NCBI RefSeq assembly: GCF_042788235.1
Contig: NZ_JBHZOL010000100.1
Location: 15,730 to 79,729, forward strand
Direction: 5' to 3'
Source of the DNA: Sphaerothrix epifaneia
GTDB lineage: Bacteria > Cyanobacteriota > Cyanobacteriia > Phormidesmidales > Phormidesmidaceae
Length of the DNA: 64,000 bases
Position numbers and translations under genes: made by a program. Under the pieces are notes generated by a model that was not told where the DNA came from, made no database searches, and saw only the letters and a list, made by a program, of their open reading frames with translations. Within the stretch, counting starts at the first letter, position 1, and every line of letters begins with the position of its first letter. Shown one piece after another: positions 45,563 through 53,913 of the stretch.

Positions 45563-45988
45563 ATGGCGAAGAAGGTTGTTGCAATTATTAAGCTAGCCAT
45601 TCCGGCAGGTAAGGCAAACCCAGCTCCCCCCATTGGCCCCGCCTTGGGTCAACACGGGGTGAATATTATGGCGTTTTGCAAAGAGTATAATGCCCGAACC
45701 TCTGATCAGGTTGGCTTAGTGGTTCCGGTTGAAATTTCTGTTTTTGAAGATAGAAGTTTTACCTTTATCCTCAAAACGCCGCCTGCTTCGGTTTTGATTA
45801 AAAAGGCCGCAGGTCTAGAAAAAGGATCGGGTGAACCCAACCGGGTCAAAGTTGGCTCAATCACACGTGCCCAACTCCAAGAAATCGCTCAAACTAAAAT
45901 GCCTGACCTCAATGCCAATGACATTGAAGCGGCTATGAAAATTGTTGAAGGAACTGCCCGCAACATGGGCATTACCGTTAGCAATTAG
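45563..45988 (+). CDS. rplK: 50S ribosomal protein L11
   Basis: 141 residues: IKLAIPAGKANPAPPIGPAL, GVNIMAFCKEYNARTSDQVG and MPDLNANDIEAAMKIVEGTA. L11 binds 23S rRNA at the GTPase-associated centre. Three bp after nusG. It is followed by a 67 bp gap holding a small stem-loop before rplA. Confidence 0.97.
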   Translation: MAKKVVAIIKLAIPAGKANPAPPIGPALGQHGVNIMAFCKEYNARTSDQVGLVVPVEISVFEDRSFTFILKTPPASVLIKKAAGLEKGSGEPNRVKVGSITRAQLQEIAQTKMPDLNANDIEAAMKIVEGTARNMGITVSN

Positions 45989-46055
45989 GTAAAACCAAGA
46001 ATTTTAGTAATTCGGGGGAGAGGTTTAGCTTCGTTAGCACCCCAAGGAGTTAATT

Positions 46056-46772
46056 ATGACTAGAAAAGTTTCACGTCGAATGCAGGAGCTGCGAACTAAG
46101 GTTGAAGATCGTTTATACGAGCCTTTAGAAGCGCTTCAGCTCCTCAGAGAAACGGCAACTGCTAAGTTTCCAGAATCGGCTGAGGCTCATATCCGCTTAG
46201 GAATTGACCCTAAATATACTGACCAGCAGTTAAGAACAACCGTTGCTTTACCCAAAGGAACAGGCCAAGAAGTACGGGTGGCGGTTGTAGCTAGAGGCGA
46301 AAAGGTATCAGAAGCCTCTGATGCTGGCGCAGACATTTCGGGTTCTGAGGAACTGATTGACGAAATTCAAAAAGGCATGATGGATTTTGACATCTTGATT
46401 GCTACCCCTGACATGATGCCCAAAGTGGCCAAGCTGGGTCGCTTGTTGGGGCCGCGAGGTCTTATGCCTTCTCCTAAGGGGGGTACCGTCACGTTTGATT
46501 TGGCACAGGCCATTGAAGAATTTAAGGCAGGTAAACTCGAATTTCGAGCTGACAGAACGGGGATTGTTCATGTTATGTTTGGCAAAGCCCGCTTTTCAGC
46601 CGAAGATTTGTTGATTAACCTAAAAGCTTTGCAAGAGACGATTGACCGTAATCGACCGTCTGGTGCTAAGGGTCGTTATTGGCGCAGCGTGTTTGTAGCG
46701 GCGACAATGGGGCCAGCAATTCCGGTTGATACAGCAGCGCTGCGGGATTTCAAGCTAGCTGATATCGCTTAA
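46056..46772 (+). CDS. rplA: 50S ribosomal protein L1
   Basis: 238 residues: RLGIDPKYTDQQLRTTVALP, ATPDMMPKVAKLGRLLGPRG and KGGTVTFDLAQAIEEFKAGK are L1 signatures. L1 forms the mobile L1 stalk at the tRNA exit and in many bacteria represses its own operon by binding its mRNA. AAGGAG lies about 7 bases before the ATG. Next to it comes a 269-281 bp leader before rplJ. Confidence 0.97.
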   Translation: MTRKVSRRMQELRTKVEDRLYEPLEALQLLRETATAKFPESAEAHIRLGIDPKYTDQQLRTTVALPKGTGQEVRVAVVARGEKVSEASDAGADISGSEELIDEIQKGMMDFDILIATPDMMPKVAKLGRLLGPRGLMPSPKGGTVTFDLAQAIEEFKAGKLEFRADRTGIVHVMFGKARFSAEDLLINLKALQETIDRNRPSGAKGRYWRSVFVAATMGPAIPVDTAALRDFKLADIA

Positions 46773-47053
46773 TAAAGTTTGGTTATACATCAAAGCCCTA
46801 GTTTTTGAGAGGACGCCATTGGAAGAGTTCCTTAACTGAATAGCCAGCCGAAGACAGCAGGGGCGTCATTAGCAATTTGAATTGCTTAATAGCCTGCCGA
46901 GGTATGGCATCTCCAAGAAGCTGAAGTTTGCTTTAGGTAAGCTTTGGTTTAGGGGATTGCTAAGCCTCGGTTGAAAGACTGGGGCTTTGATGTACTGGTA
47001 GTTAGGGAAATGAGCTTCGTTGTTATCCCCGAATAGAGGAGGTGAAACCCAGT
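46773..47053 (+). promoter_or_regulatory. candidate ribosomal L10 leader before rplJ
   Basis: 281 bp between rplA and rplJ, a typical place for the L10(L7/L12)4 autoregulatory leader. GACGCC and GGCGTC (about 46814 and 46863) can pair, and a stem-loop GGGAAATGAGCTTCGTTGTT with closing CCC precedes GAGGAGGTG. The L10 leader kink-turn was not established by eye. Confidence 0.45.
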
Positions 47054-47623
47054 ATGGGGAGAACGTTAGAAGGCAAAAAAGAAATCGTCGCTGAGCTACA
47101 GAACCTCTTAAGTGAGGCTCAACTGGCGTTAGTGATTGATTACAAAGGTCTGAGCGTAGCCGAAATTACCGACCTGCGCAATCGCCTGCGGGAAAAAGGG
47201 GCTGTTTGTAAGGTGACTAAAAATACCCTGATGCGGATTGCCGTAGATGGGAACAAGACCTGGCAGCCTATGCAGCAGTTTCTTAAGGAATCTTCTGCCT
47301 TTTTGCTGGTTCAAGACGATTTAGGCGGTGCTATTAAAGCCTATCAAGGCTTTCAAAAAGACACCAAAAAAACCATCCTGCGGGGTGGGGTGATGGAAGG
47401 TCGGGCACTCAGTGAAGACGATATTAAGGCCATCACTGATCTGCCTTCCAAGGAAGAGTTGATTGCTCGGATTGCGGGAGCTATCCAGGCCAACACAACC
47501 AAGCTAGCGGTGGGCGTCAAGGCGGTACCGACCAAGCTGGCTGTTGGTATCAAGGAAGTTCCGGCTTCTCTGACACGGGCTATCAAAGCAGTCGCGGACA
47601 AAGATCAAGCCGATGCTGCTTAA
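47054..47623 (+). CDS. rplJ: 50S ribosomal protein L10
   Basis: About 189 residues: LVIDYKGLSVAEITDLRNRL, KVTKNTLMRIAVDGNKTWQP and LPSKEELIARIAGAIQANTT. L10 is the base of the L7/L12 stalk. ATG at 47054 follows GAGGAGGTG at a good distance; a GTG at 47042 lies in the same frame but within that Shine-Dalgarno. C-terminal part carries repeated VGVKAVPTKLAVGIKEVP, helices that bind L12 dimers and extend beyond the E. coli length. Confidence 0.96.
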   Translation: MGRTLEGKKEIVAELQNLLSEAQLALVIDYKGLSVAEITDLRNRLREKGAVCKVTKNTLMRIAVDGNKTWQPMQQFLKESSAFLLVQDDLGGAIKAYQGFQKDTKKTILRGGVMEGRALSEDDIKAITDLPSKEELIARIAGAIQANTTKLAVGVKAVPTKLAVGIKEVPASLTRAIKAVADKDQADAA

Positions 47624-47687
47624 CGCTTGTGCCCAATTTGTTGTTTGTTATCTATAAAGTTTGACTGACTATTAGGGAGTCCCACTC

Positions 47688-48098
47688 ATGTCTGAAAAAA
47701 CTGATCAAATTCTCGAGCAGCTTAAGACTTTATCTTTGCTAGAAGCTTCTGAGCTGGTTAAGCAAATTGAAGAAGCCTTTGGTGTTGATGCCTCCGCTTC
47801 GGCGGGTGGCGGCATGATGATGATGCCGGGGATGATGCCGGGTGCTGCAGGGGGCGCTGCCGCTGCTGAACCTGAAGAAGAGAAGACCGAGTTTGATGTA
47901 GTGCTTGAAGAAGTACCTGCTGATAAGAAGATTGCTATTCTTAAGGTCGTTCGCTCTCTAACGGGTTTAGGGCTGAAGGAAGCTAAAGAAATGGTTGAAT
48001 CTGCGCCAAAGGCTGTTCAAGAAGCAGTCGCGAAAGAAAAGGCCGAAGATGCCAAGAAGCAACTGGAAGAGGCCGGCGCTAAGGTTAGCGTTAAGTAG
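47688..48098 (+). CDS. rplL: 50S ribosomal protein L7/L12
   Basis: 136 residues, N-terminal dimerisation helix (QILEQLKTLSLLEASELVKQ), a hinge (SAGGGMMMMPGMMPGAAGG), unusually Met- and Gly-rich, and a C-terminal domain (EFDVVLEEVPADKKIAILKV, TGLGLKEAKEMVESAP). It binds translation factors. Last gene of the cluster, followed by a strong terminator. Confidence 0.97.
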   Translation: MSEKTDQILEQLKTLSLLEASELVKQIEEAFGVDASASAGGGMMMMPGMMPGAAGGAAAAEPEEEKTEFDVVLEEVPADKKIAILKVVRSLTGLGLKEAKEMVESAPKAVQEAVAKEKAEDAKKQLEEAGAKVSVK

Positions 48099-48218
48099 AT
48101 TTAGATAGTGTCGTTGGTCTGCCGTTAGCGGTTGGCCGCGACAGGCTATTTGATCTGAATCCGGCATCCGGTATGCGTTAGTCAAAACCATCACTGACGT
48201 TATCGTGACGGCTACTGC

Positions 48219-48256
48219 AAAAATCCCTACCTAATCAAACAGGTAGGGATTTTTTA
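48219..48256 (+). terminator. intrinsic terminator after rplL
   Basis: AAAATCCCTACCT and AGGTAGGGATTTT form a 13 bp stem around AATCAAAC, followed by TT. It lies about 120 bp after the rplL stop. Confidence 0.8.
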
Positions 48257-48260
48257 GTTA

Positions 48261-48334
48261 TATAGCTATAACCTCAAGCATTAAAGCCTTTCAACTGGCG
48301 AAAGCCGCTGCCCTTAACCTTCTGTTTTTAGCGT
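48261..48334 (+). repeat. dispersed intergenic repeat, copy C (internal deletion)
   Basis: Reads AAGCATTAAAGCCTTTCAAC, then GCGAAAGCCGCTG, then CCTTCTGTTTTTAGC. Compared with copy B it lacks about 20 bases after GCCGCTG. Between the rplL terminator and the ECF ATPase gene. Confidence 0.5.
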
Positions 48335-48344
48335 GCGGGGTAAA

Positions 48345-49130
48345 TTAGCACCGATGACTGAGGGAATGCGGGCGCTCTAGGCCATGTGCTTCCATTAAGG
48401 GGGCGTTTGCCATGATTTCACTGGCTGCGCCATCGGCAATAATACGTCCTTGATCGAGCAAAATGACGCGATCGCAGACTTCTAGCACAAGTTCTAAATC
48501 GTGCGAGGAAACCAGAATAGTTTGAGAAGCCGCTTGCAAAAAGCGAATTAAACGCCGCCGCGATCGCATATCTAAGTTAGCGCTGGGTTCGTCATAAATG
48601 ACCAACTGAGGCCGCATAGCTAGAACACTGGCGATCGCCACCATACGCCGTTCTCCCCCGGATAGATGGTGGGGTGGACGGTGGCGCAAGTCAAAGACAC
48701 CTGTGAGTTGCAGCGCTTCGCAAACCCGTTCCTCAATCGCCTCACAAGAAAACCCCATGTTAGTGGGGCCAAAGGCGACATCTTCTTCAACGGAGAGTGA
48801 AAAGAGCTGATCGCTAGGATTTTGAAAAACTAAACCAATCTCTGGTCTGAATCTGCCGGGTTGAACAGGCTGGCCAAACAACTGAACCTGGCCGCTTTGA
48901 GGGGCTAGCACGCCACAAATGGAGAGAAATAACGTAGTCTTACCTGCTCCATTGGGGCCAATTAGACCGACTCGCTCTCCGGTAGCGATGCTGAGATCAA
49001 TTCCCTGCAGCACAGCGGGACAATCAGGATAGGCATAGGCCAGACGAGTAACCTTCAAAGCGTCCATTTCAGACTGCTCAACCGATTGATAGGGCAGTCT
49101 GCTGATGGCCTGCTGAGCTTGATTTAGCAT
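48345..49130 (-). CDS. cbiO: ECF nickel/cobalt transporter ATPase (CbiO/NikO)
   Basis: 261 residues. Walker A GPNGAGKTT, Q-loop GLVFQNPSDQLFSLSVEEDV with the ECF ATPase Q-helix DVAFGP, signature LSGGERRMVAIAS, Walker B LVIYDEPSANLD and switch His SSHDLELV. This is the ATPase of the energy-coupling factor module. ATG at 49130; a second ATG at 49067 (MDALKVTRLAYAYP) could be the true start since the family usually begins there. 142 bp after cbiQ, and the last gene of the transporter set. Confidence 0.9.
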   Translation of the reverse strand: MLNQAQQAISRLPYQSVEQSEMDALKVTRLAYAYPDCPAVLQGIDLSIATGERVGLIGPNGAGKTTLFLSICGVLAPQSGQVQLFGQPVQPGRFRPEIGLVFQNPSDQLFSLSVEEDVAFGPTNMGFSCEAIEERVCEALQLTGVFDLRHRPPHHLSGGERRMVAIASVLAMRPQLVIYDEPSANLDMRSRRRLIRFLQAASQTILVSSHDLELVLEVCDRVILLDQGRIIADGAASEIMANAPLMEAHGLERPHSLSHRC

Positions 49131-49272
49131 AGGGGCGACACAACATACACTTGTTTACCAGCTTAAAAATAATTTGCTAAAACCGCCTTGAAAGCCAGGT
49201 GAATCAGAAAATTGTTCAAAGGTATTTATTAAACTTTTTGAAAAGAAATAAAAGGATGCCTCAATAGCCCGT

Positions 49273-50031
49273 TTAGAAAAGCTCTGCGATCAAAATGCCG
49301 ACTGATAGCGTCAACGTCATAACTAGTAGCACCGTATCGGGCGGTGTTGGCTTCGGCTGGCGCGTGGTGGCTAAACGCTGGCCATACCCCCGTAGCAACA
49401 TGGCTTGATAAACCTGTTCAGATTTTTCATAGCTGCGAATCAACAGACTGCCAGCTAGAGCGGCTAACGTTTTTAGGGTTCGCCAGTTTAGTCGATGGCT
49501 TTCAAAGCCCCGCAGTTGCATCGCTGTGCGCATGGCCTGAAAATAGTCACCAATTTCAAAAATATAGCGATAGGTCAGCACCGTCATGTCGGCCAGGATG
49601 GGTGGCAAACCCAGCGATCGCATCGCGCGAATAGTCTCAAAAAAGGGAGCGGTACCAAACAAAACCAAGCCCAACGTCAAAATGCAGACGAAGCGAACGG
49701 AGATGAGCACCACAGCGAGGCTGCCCTCTTGGTAGAGCGACAGTGGCCCCAGGCTAAGCCAAACGGTGCTGCCAGATAGAAAAGGCAACAGCAACACCAC
49801 AACCGCCAGAAAAATGCCTGGAATCTGCAATCGCTGTCGCCAAAACTGAAAAGGCAGCCCAGCACTGCGATAGAACCCAAAGGTGCTAAGCGCCATCACC
49901 GGTAACAAAGCCAGACTGCGAACAAATGAAAAAGCGAGAATCAAGGCCATCAGTCCCACTAGCTTATATTTGGGCAGCCACCGATGGATAGGAGAATCTA
50001 AACGAGCGTAGTCATCAAGCCCAAGTTTCAT
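49273..50031 (-). CDS. cbiQ: ECF transporter transmembrane protein (CbiQ/NikQ)
   Basis: 252 residues with five or so membrane helices. The coupling motif region shows QAMRTAMQLRGFESHRLNWR and SEQVYQAMLLRGYGQ, the A-R-G type repeats of T components that contact the ATPase. ATG overlaps the stop of the upstream cbiM by four bases. It connects the metal-binding S component to CbiO. Confidence 0.92.
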   Translation of the reverse strand: MKLGLDDYARLDSPIHRWLPKYKLVGLMALILAFSFVRSLALLPVMALSTFGFYRSAGLPFQFWRQRLQIPGIFLAVVVLLLPFLSGSTVWLSLGPLSLYQEGSLAVVLISVRFVCILTLGLVLFGTAPFFETIRAMRSLGLPPILADMTVLTYRYIFEIGDYFQAMRTAMQLRGFESHRLNWRTLKTLAALAGSLLIRSYEKSEQVYQAMLLRGYGQRLATTRQPKPTPPDTVLLVMTLTLSVGILIAELF

Positions 50032-50669
50032 CGCTGCGGTAAAAGTTCTGGTTTGACTCGATAAATAAACGACACCAGCAAGGCGGTGAAAAATCCTTCT
50101 AGCACCACCACTGGAAGGTGAGCCAGCGCTAATCCGGTAATGGCAGCCCGCTCTGTTTGAGGATTCAGTCCGGCTGGCAAAAAGGTGATCAGCAAGCTGA
50201 AAAAAATCAAAACAGCGAGGCCGAGTCCTAACGCGCCGGAAATGAAGCCCAATACCGCTAGCCCTTTGGCTTGAGTAAGCTTAAAGCGATAGCGCAGTTG
50301 AAAAACATGATGCGCTGCGATCGCAGGAATACCCATCATCAAAGCATTGACGCCTAAGGTAGACAGACCCCCATGCTGAAACATGACAGCCTGAAACAGC
50401 AAGCCAATGAGAATGGCTGGAAAAGCAAAATAGCCCAACAGCGTGCCTAGCAGACCATTAAGAATCAGATGGACGCTGGTGGGGGGAACGGGAATGTGGA
50501 TCCAGGAGGCGACAAAAAAAGCGGCTGTCAGCAGAGATGCCTTGGGTACAGCCGCTTGCGGATTCTCCAGTTGATTGATCTGTAGCAGTGAATACCAGGT
50601 AGCCAAACCTGTGCCCGCATATCCAGTCAGCACAACGGACGCAGGTAAAATGCCATCAGGAATATGCAT
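50028..50669 (-). CDS. cbiM: ECF nickel/cobalt transporter S component (CbiM/NikM)
   Basis: 213 residues from ATG at 50669. The invariant start MHIPDGILPASVVL is used: Met1 and His2 coordinate the metal in NikM/CbiM, so the real N terminus is here and a longer open frame upstream is not used. Then LHP-type positions HIPVPPTSVHLILNGLLGTL and FQHGGLSTLGVNALMMGIPA. The start overlaps the stop of the next upstream gene by one base (TAATG). Specificity between Ni and Co is not given by sequence alone; the associated beta-sandwich protein and absence of CbiN favour nickel. Confidence 0.93.
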   Translation of the reverse strand: MHIPDGILPASVVLTGYAGTGLATWYSLLQINQLENPQAAVPKASLLTAAFFVASWIHIPVPPTSVHLILNGLLGTLLGYFAFPAILIGLLFQAVMFQHGGLSTLGVNALMMGIPAIAAHHVFQLRYRFKLTQAKGLAVLGFISGALGLGLAVLIFFSLLITFLPAGLNPQTERAAITGLALAHLPVVVLEGFFTALLVSFIYRVKPELLPQR

Positions 50670-51121
50670 TAGCGTTTCCCCCGTGAGAAGAAAAGCGCTG
50701 TACCGACAAAGCCCCAAATCCCGGCTAGCCCCATCAGCACTAGTTGCGGCAAGCTGTACCCCGTACTGCCTTTAACAATGGCAGCCTGGAGTTCTGAATC
50801 GGCATTGAGAGGAATCGCGACAATGTCACCGTGGCCAGCTTGACGAACCTGCACTTCCCAATTGCCTGCGATCGCTGGATCGGGCGTAAAAACGAACTTG
50901 CCTGCATCATCGGTTTGCCCCGTCAGCCACGGCTCTGAGGGATTATCCGGCGCGTAAACAGCTACCTGGGCTTGTCTCATGGGTTCGCCGTTGTCATAGC
51001 TACTTTGGATGGCAACGGCTGACTGAACTTGATAGTCAATTTTAGCGCCGTGGGCGATCGCCTGAGTTTGAGCACCTAAGCAGGCGAAGGCCACGAGTGG
51101 CACTATGAGTTTGCCTTTCAC
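50669..51121 (-). CDS. NikL-like accessory protein of the Ni/Co ECF transporter
   Basis: 150 residues: signal peptide (LIVPLVAFACLGAQTQAIA), a periplasmic beta-sandwich of the carboxypeptidase-regulatory type (QVAVYAPDNPSEPWLTGQTD, AGKFVFTPDPAIAGNWEVQV), and a C-terminal membrane helix (LPQLVLMGLAGIWGFVGTAL) with a basic end. It is the expected form of NikL, which replaces NikN/CbiN in some nickel transporters. The HG after the signal (AHGAKIDY) could give His to a metal. Coupled by one base with cbiM. Confidence 0.82.
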   Translation of the reverse strand: MKGKLIVPLVAFACLGAQTQAIAHGAKIDYQVQSAVAIQSSYDNGEPMRQAQVAVYAPDNPSEPWLTGQTDDAGKFVFTPDPAIAGNWEVQVRQAGHGDIVAIPLNADSELQAAIVKGSTGYSLPQLVLMGLAGIWGFVGTALFFSRGKR

Positions 51122-51207
51122 ACTTACCTTCTTTGCAAATTATTTAAAGCTAGCGAATCAGTTTTGCAGCGGCAACGGTTACCCCATCAAGATGGCTGCA
51201 ACCCGGC

Positions 51208-52038
51208 TTAAGTCGTTACCTCAGTTTCTTTGCAGTGCCCTTCGCCCACGTGGGCTAACCCCATCAGAGCGTTTTTCAAAAGCTGGTAGTTTTCAGCCGA
51301 GAGCTGCTGTTCTAGCTGGGCTAGGTCGGCTTCAACTTCTGAGCCTGCGGCTAGATCTGCAATAGGATCAAATCCTAAAGCACCCGTATTAATTTCATCG
51401 TCGGCAGCGGCTTCGCCATCGCCAAAGAGATGATCAAAGTGGAAGGTCGCTTCTAGGTCAGCATTGGCTTGCGGTTGCAAAATACCCTTGCGACTTTCGC
51501 CGACAAAGTCACCACAGACGTAGCTATAGGGCTGATCAAACTTGAGCGTAAAGTCTACGGTGCGACCGTCTTTATTAGCGGTACCTACTAGCATGATCAC
51601 TTGACCCGCTGCTGGCCCTGCTTGGGCTGGCACCATATCCCAGGAAAGGGCATTGTACTGTCCGGCAGGTGCTTCTACCTCACTTACTAAGATTGGCTCA
51701 GCGTTTTCGTCTCCCTCGGCTAGGTCAACTGTTTGCGTTTGGGTTAATGGGATTTCTGCGATCGCTTTAAGCGACTCATTGGCGTTGGCATCAAAAGGGG
51801 GATCACTTTGATAGGCTTTGACATCAGCCAGGTTGACGTAGACATGCTCAAAATCAATTTGCCAGCCATCTTTGGTGACAAATCCTTGGCGGACAAAATC
51901 TTCGCCATTTGCTCTTAGTGCCAACGTTCCAGGCTCATCAGCAGTCTGCGTTTGTGGCTGATCGGAGGCAGTACATCCGCCTAAAAAAGCTGTTACGACA
52001 GCCGCTCCAGACAACAAGATAGAGGCTGGTCGATTCAT
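51208..52038 (-). CDS. putative metal-related lipoprotein upstream of the Ni/Co transporter
   Basis: 276 residues. Signal peptide with lipobox (AFLGGCTASD). The mature part has FEHVYVNLADVKAYQSD, QYNALSWDMVPAQAGPAAGQ, the His/Asp segment FHFDHLFGDGEAAADDEIN, and HVGEGHCKE at the C-terminal end. It is not recognised with certainty, but sits 86 bp upstream of the NikL-like gene on the same strand, as in the five-gene set I recall from Synechocystis (sll0381-sll0385). His/Asp/Cys-rich segments suggest metal binding in the periplasm; that is an inference. Confidence 0.65.
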   Translation of the reverse strand: MNRPASILLSGAAVVTAFLGGCTASDQPQTQTADEPGTLALRANGEDFVRQGFVTKDGWQIDFEHVYVNLADVKAYQSDPPFDANANESLKAIAEIPLTQTQTVDLAEGDENAEPILVSEVEAPAGQYNALSWDMVPAQAGPAAGQVIMLVGTANKDGRTVDFTLKFDQPYSYVCGDFVGESRKGILQPQANADLEATFHFDHLFGDGEAAADDEINTGALGFDPIADLAAGSEVEADLAQLEQQLSAENYQLLKNALMGLAHVGEGHCKETEVTT

Positions 52039-52266
52039 CTTCGTTTCTCCTCAAGTGGTAGTCTAATCCCCAACGGTCAGCGCAAAAGCGGTCAAACAAA
52101 GAGAACGCATACTCAGCTAAAAATCGATCCAGTCCTGAAAAGATAATGGATACGTTTATAAGGATGGATAGAACTGAGATCAAATTGGGTCAAGCCAAAA
52201 TTTCGCGGTGGCTGCTGATTACGTTACCACTAGTCTCTCAGCGGAGAAATGCGGGGGGTGGGGATA

Positions 52267-53826
52267 ATGAGAGGAAAACAAAATAAAGGTTGTGTTGCTG
52301 CGGGGCATCCGACAACAGCCGCAGCGGGGGCAACCATGCTAGAAGCGGGCGGGAATGCTTTTGACGCGGCGATCGCGGCTGTTTTGACTGCCTGTGTCAG
52401 CGAGTCGGTGCTGACATCCCTGGCGGGGGGCGGCTTTTTACTAGCTCATACGGCAGAGGGTCGCGATACCTTGTTTGATTTTTTTACCCAAACGCCGCGC
52501 CAAAAGCAGACCCTGCAACCGCTGAATTTTTATCCGATTGAAGCTAACTTTGGTGATGCTGTCCAGCAGTTTCATATTGGTTTGGGGGCGATCGCCACAC
52601 CTGGCGTACTCAAAGGATTGGTGCAGGTACACCGTCAGTTGGGGCGGCTACCGTTGTCAGTCGTGGCTGAACCCGCGATGCACTGGGCCACAGCCGGAAT
52701 TCGGGTGAATGATTTTCAGGCTTATTGCTATGACCTGCTACAGCCAATTTTGACGGCCAACCCGGCCACCCAGGCCATTTATGCGCCGCAAGGTTTTCCT
52801 TTACAGGCGGGAGAACAGTTTTATTTGGCCGATTTTGCGACGGCTTTAGCTGCGCTGGTGCAGGCACCGGAACAGTTTTATCAAGGGGCGATCGCCCAGC
52901 AGATTGTGCAAGATTGTCAGCAGCAGGGCGGTTATCTTACAGCGGCTGACTTGGCCAATTATCAGGTGATCGAGCGATCGCCGTTGAAAATTTGCTATCG
53001 GGGAGCGACGCTTTTAACTAACCCGCCGCCCAGTTCGGGGGGCACCCTGATTGCTTTTGCCCTCAAACTGCTAGAACACGTTGATTTTAGCAATTTAGAA
53101 CCGGGTAGCCCTGCCCATCTGCAAACGTTAGCCACTGTTATGCGGCTAACCAATGAGGCGCGTCGTGACGGCTACGATGCCAACTTATATCAAAAGAATA
53201 TTGCCGATTTTTTTCTATCGCCTAGCCATTTAACCAGCTATAGCGCTGACCTTAGCCCTATTGGCCGCAAATGGGGCAGCACCACGCACATTAGCGTGAT
53301 TGACGCCGAGGGCAATGCCGCTAGCATCACCACTTCTAACGGTGAAGGCTCGTCCTATATTATTCCGGGTACGGGCATGATGATGAACAATATGCTGGGC
53401 GAAGAAGACCTTAATCCGCAAGGTTTTCACCAGTGGCAGGAAAATCAGCGGATGTCTTCAATGATGGCACCAACGTTGCTGCTATTAGAGGGACGCCCTT
53501 GTTTAGCGCTGGGTTCGGGCGGCTCTAACCGAATTCGCACGGCTATTTTGCAGGTGATTTCAAATCTAATTGATTTTGGTATGCCCATTGAGGCCGCTGT
53601 CAAAGCCCCCCGGATTCACTGGGAGCGGGGTGTTTTAAACTTAGAACCTGGCTTTGATCGTTCCAGCTTAGAAGCTGCTCCCCATTGGACTGTCGATCGC
53701 TGGATCTGGTGGCAGCAGCAAAATATGTTTTTTGGGGGTGTCCACGCCGTTATGGCTCATGCTGACGGACGCATTGAGGGGGCTGGCGATGCCCGTCGCA
53801 GTGGCGCGATCGCCGCAGTACCGTAA
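52267..53826 (+). CDS. ggt: gamma-glutamyltransferase
   Basis: About 520 residues. Family motifs: GGNAFDAAIAAVLTACVSES, LAGGGFLLAHTAEG, and the autocleavage site with the catalytic Thr in GSTTHISVIDAEGNAASITT followed by GEGSSYIIPGTGMMMNNMLG. Gamma-glutamyltransferases cleave or transfer the gamma-glutamyl group of glutathione and related compounds. No signal peptide is visible, so it may be cytoplasmic in contrast to the E. coli enzyme. ATG 52267 (MRGKQNKGCVAAGHP) is preferred; ATG at 52249 lies in frame six codons upstream. Divergent from the lipoprotein gene. Confidence 0.9.
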   Translation: MRGKQNKGCVAAGHPTTAAAGATMLEAGGNAFDAAIAAVLTACVSESVLTSLAGGGFLLAHTAEGRDTLFDFFTQTPRQKQTLQPLNFYPIEANFGDAVQQFHIGLGAIATPGVLKGLVQVHRQLGRLPLSVVAEPAMHWATAGIRVNDFQAYCYDLLQPILTANPATQAIYAPQGFPLQAGEQFYLADFATALAALVQAPEQFYQGAIAQQIVQDCQQQGGYLTAADLANYQVIERSPLKICYRGATLLTNPPPSSGGTLIAFALKLLEHVDFSNLEPGSPAHLQTLATVMRLTNEARRDGYDANLYQKNIADFFLSPSHLTSYSADLSPIGRKWGSTTHISVIDAEGNAASITTSNGEGSSYIIPGTGMMMNNMLGEEDLNPQGFHQWQENQRMSSMMAPTLLLLEGRPCLALGSGGSNRIRTAILQVISNLIDFGMPIEAAVKAPRIHWERGVLNLEPGFDRSSLEAAPHWTVDRWIWWQQQNMFFGGVHAVMAHADGRIEGAGDARRSGAIAAVP

Positions 53827-53913
53827 GGTTAGGTTTAACCGAGAGGCAGCTAGGCGTCAGCGATCGCGGCATTCCTAGCGCCTAGTGAGGTTAAGCAAGG
53901 CAAGGCCACAACT

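Noticed and set aside
52039..52266. Cobalamin or Ni/Co riboswitch before the ECF transporter genes
   Set aside because: The 210 bp upstream on the minus strand shows no B12-box or NiCo core sequence that I could recognise.
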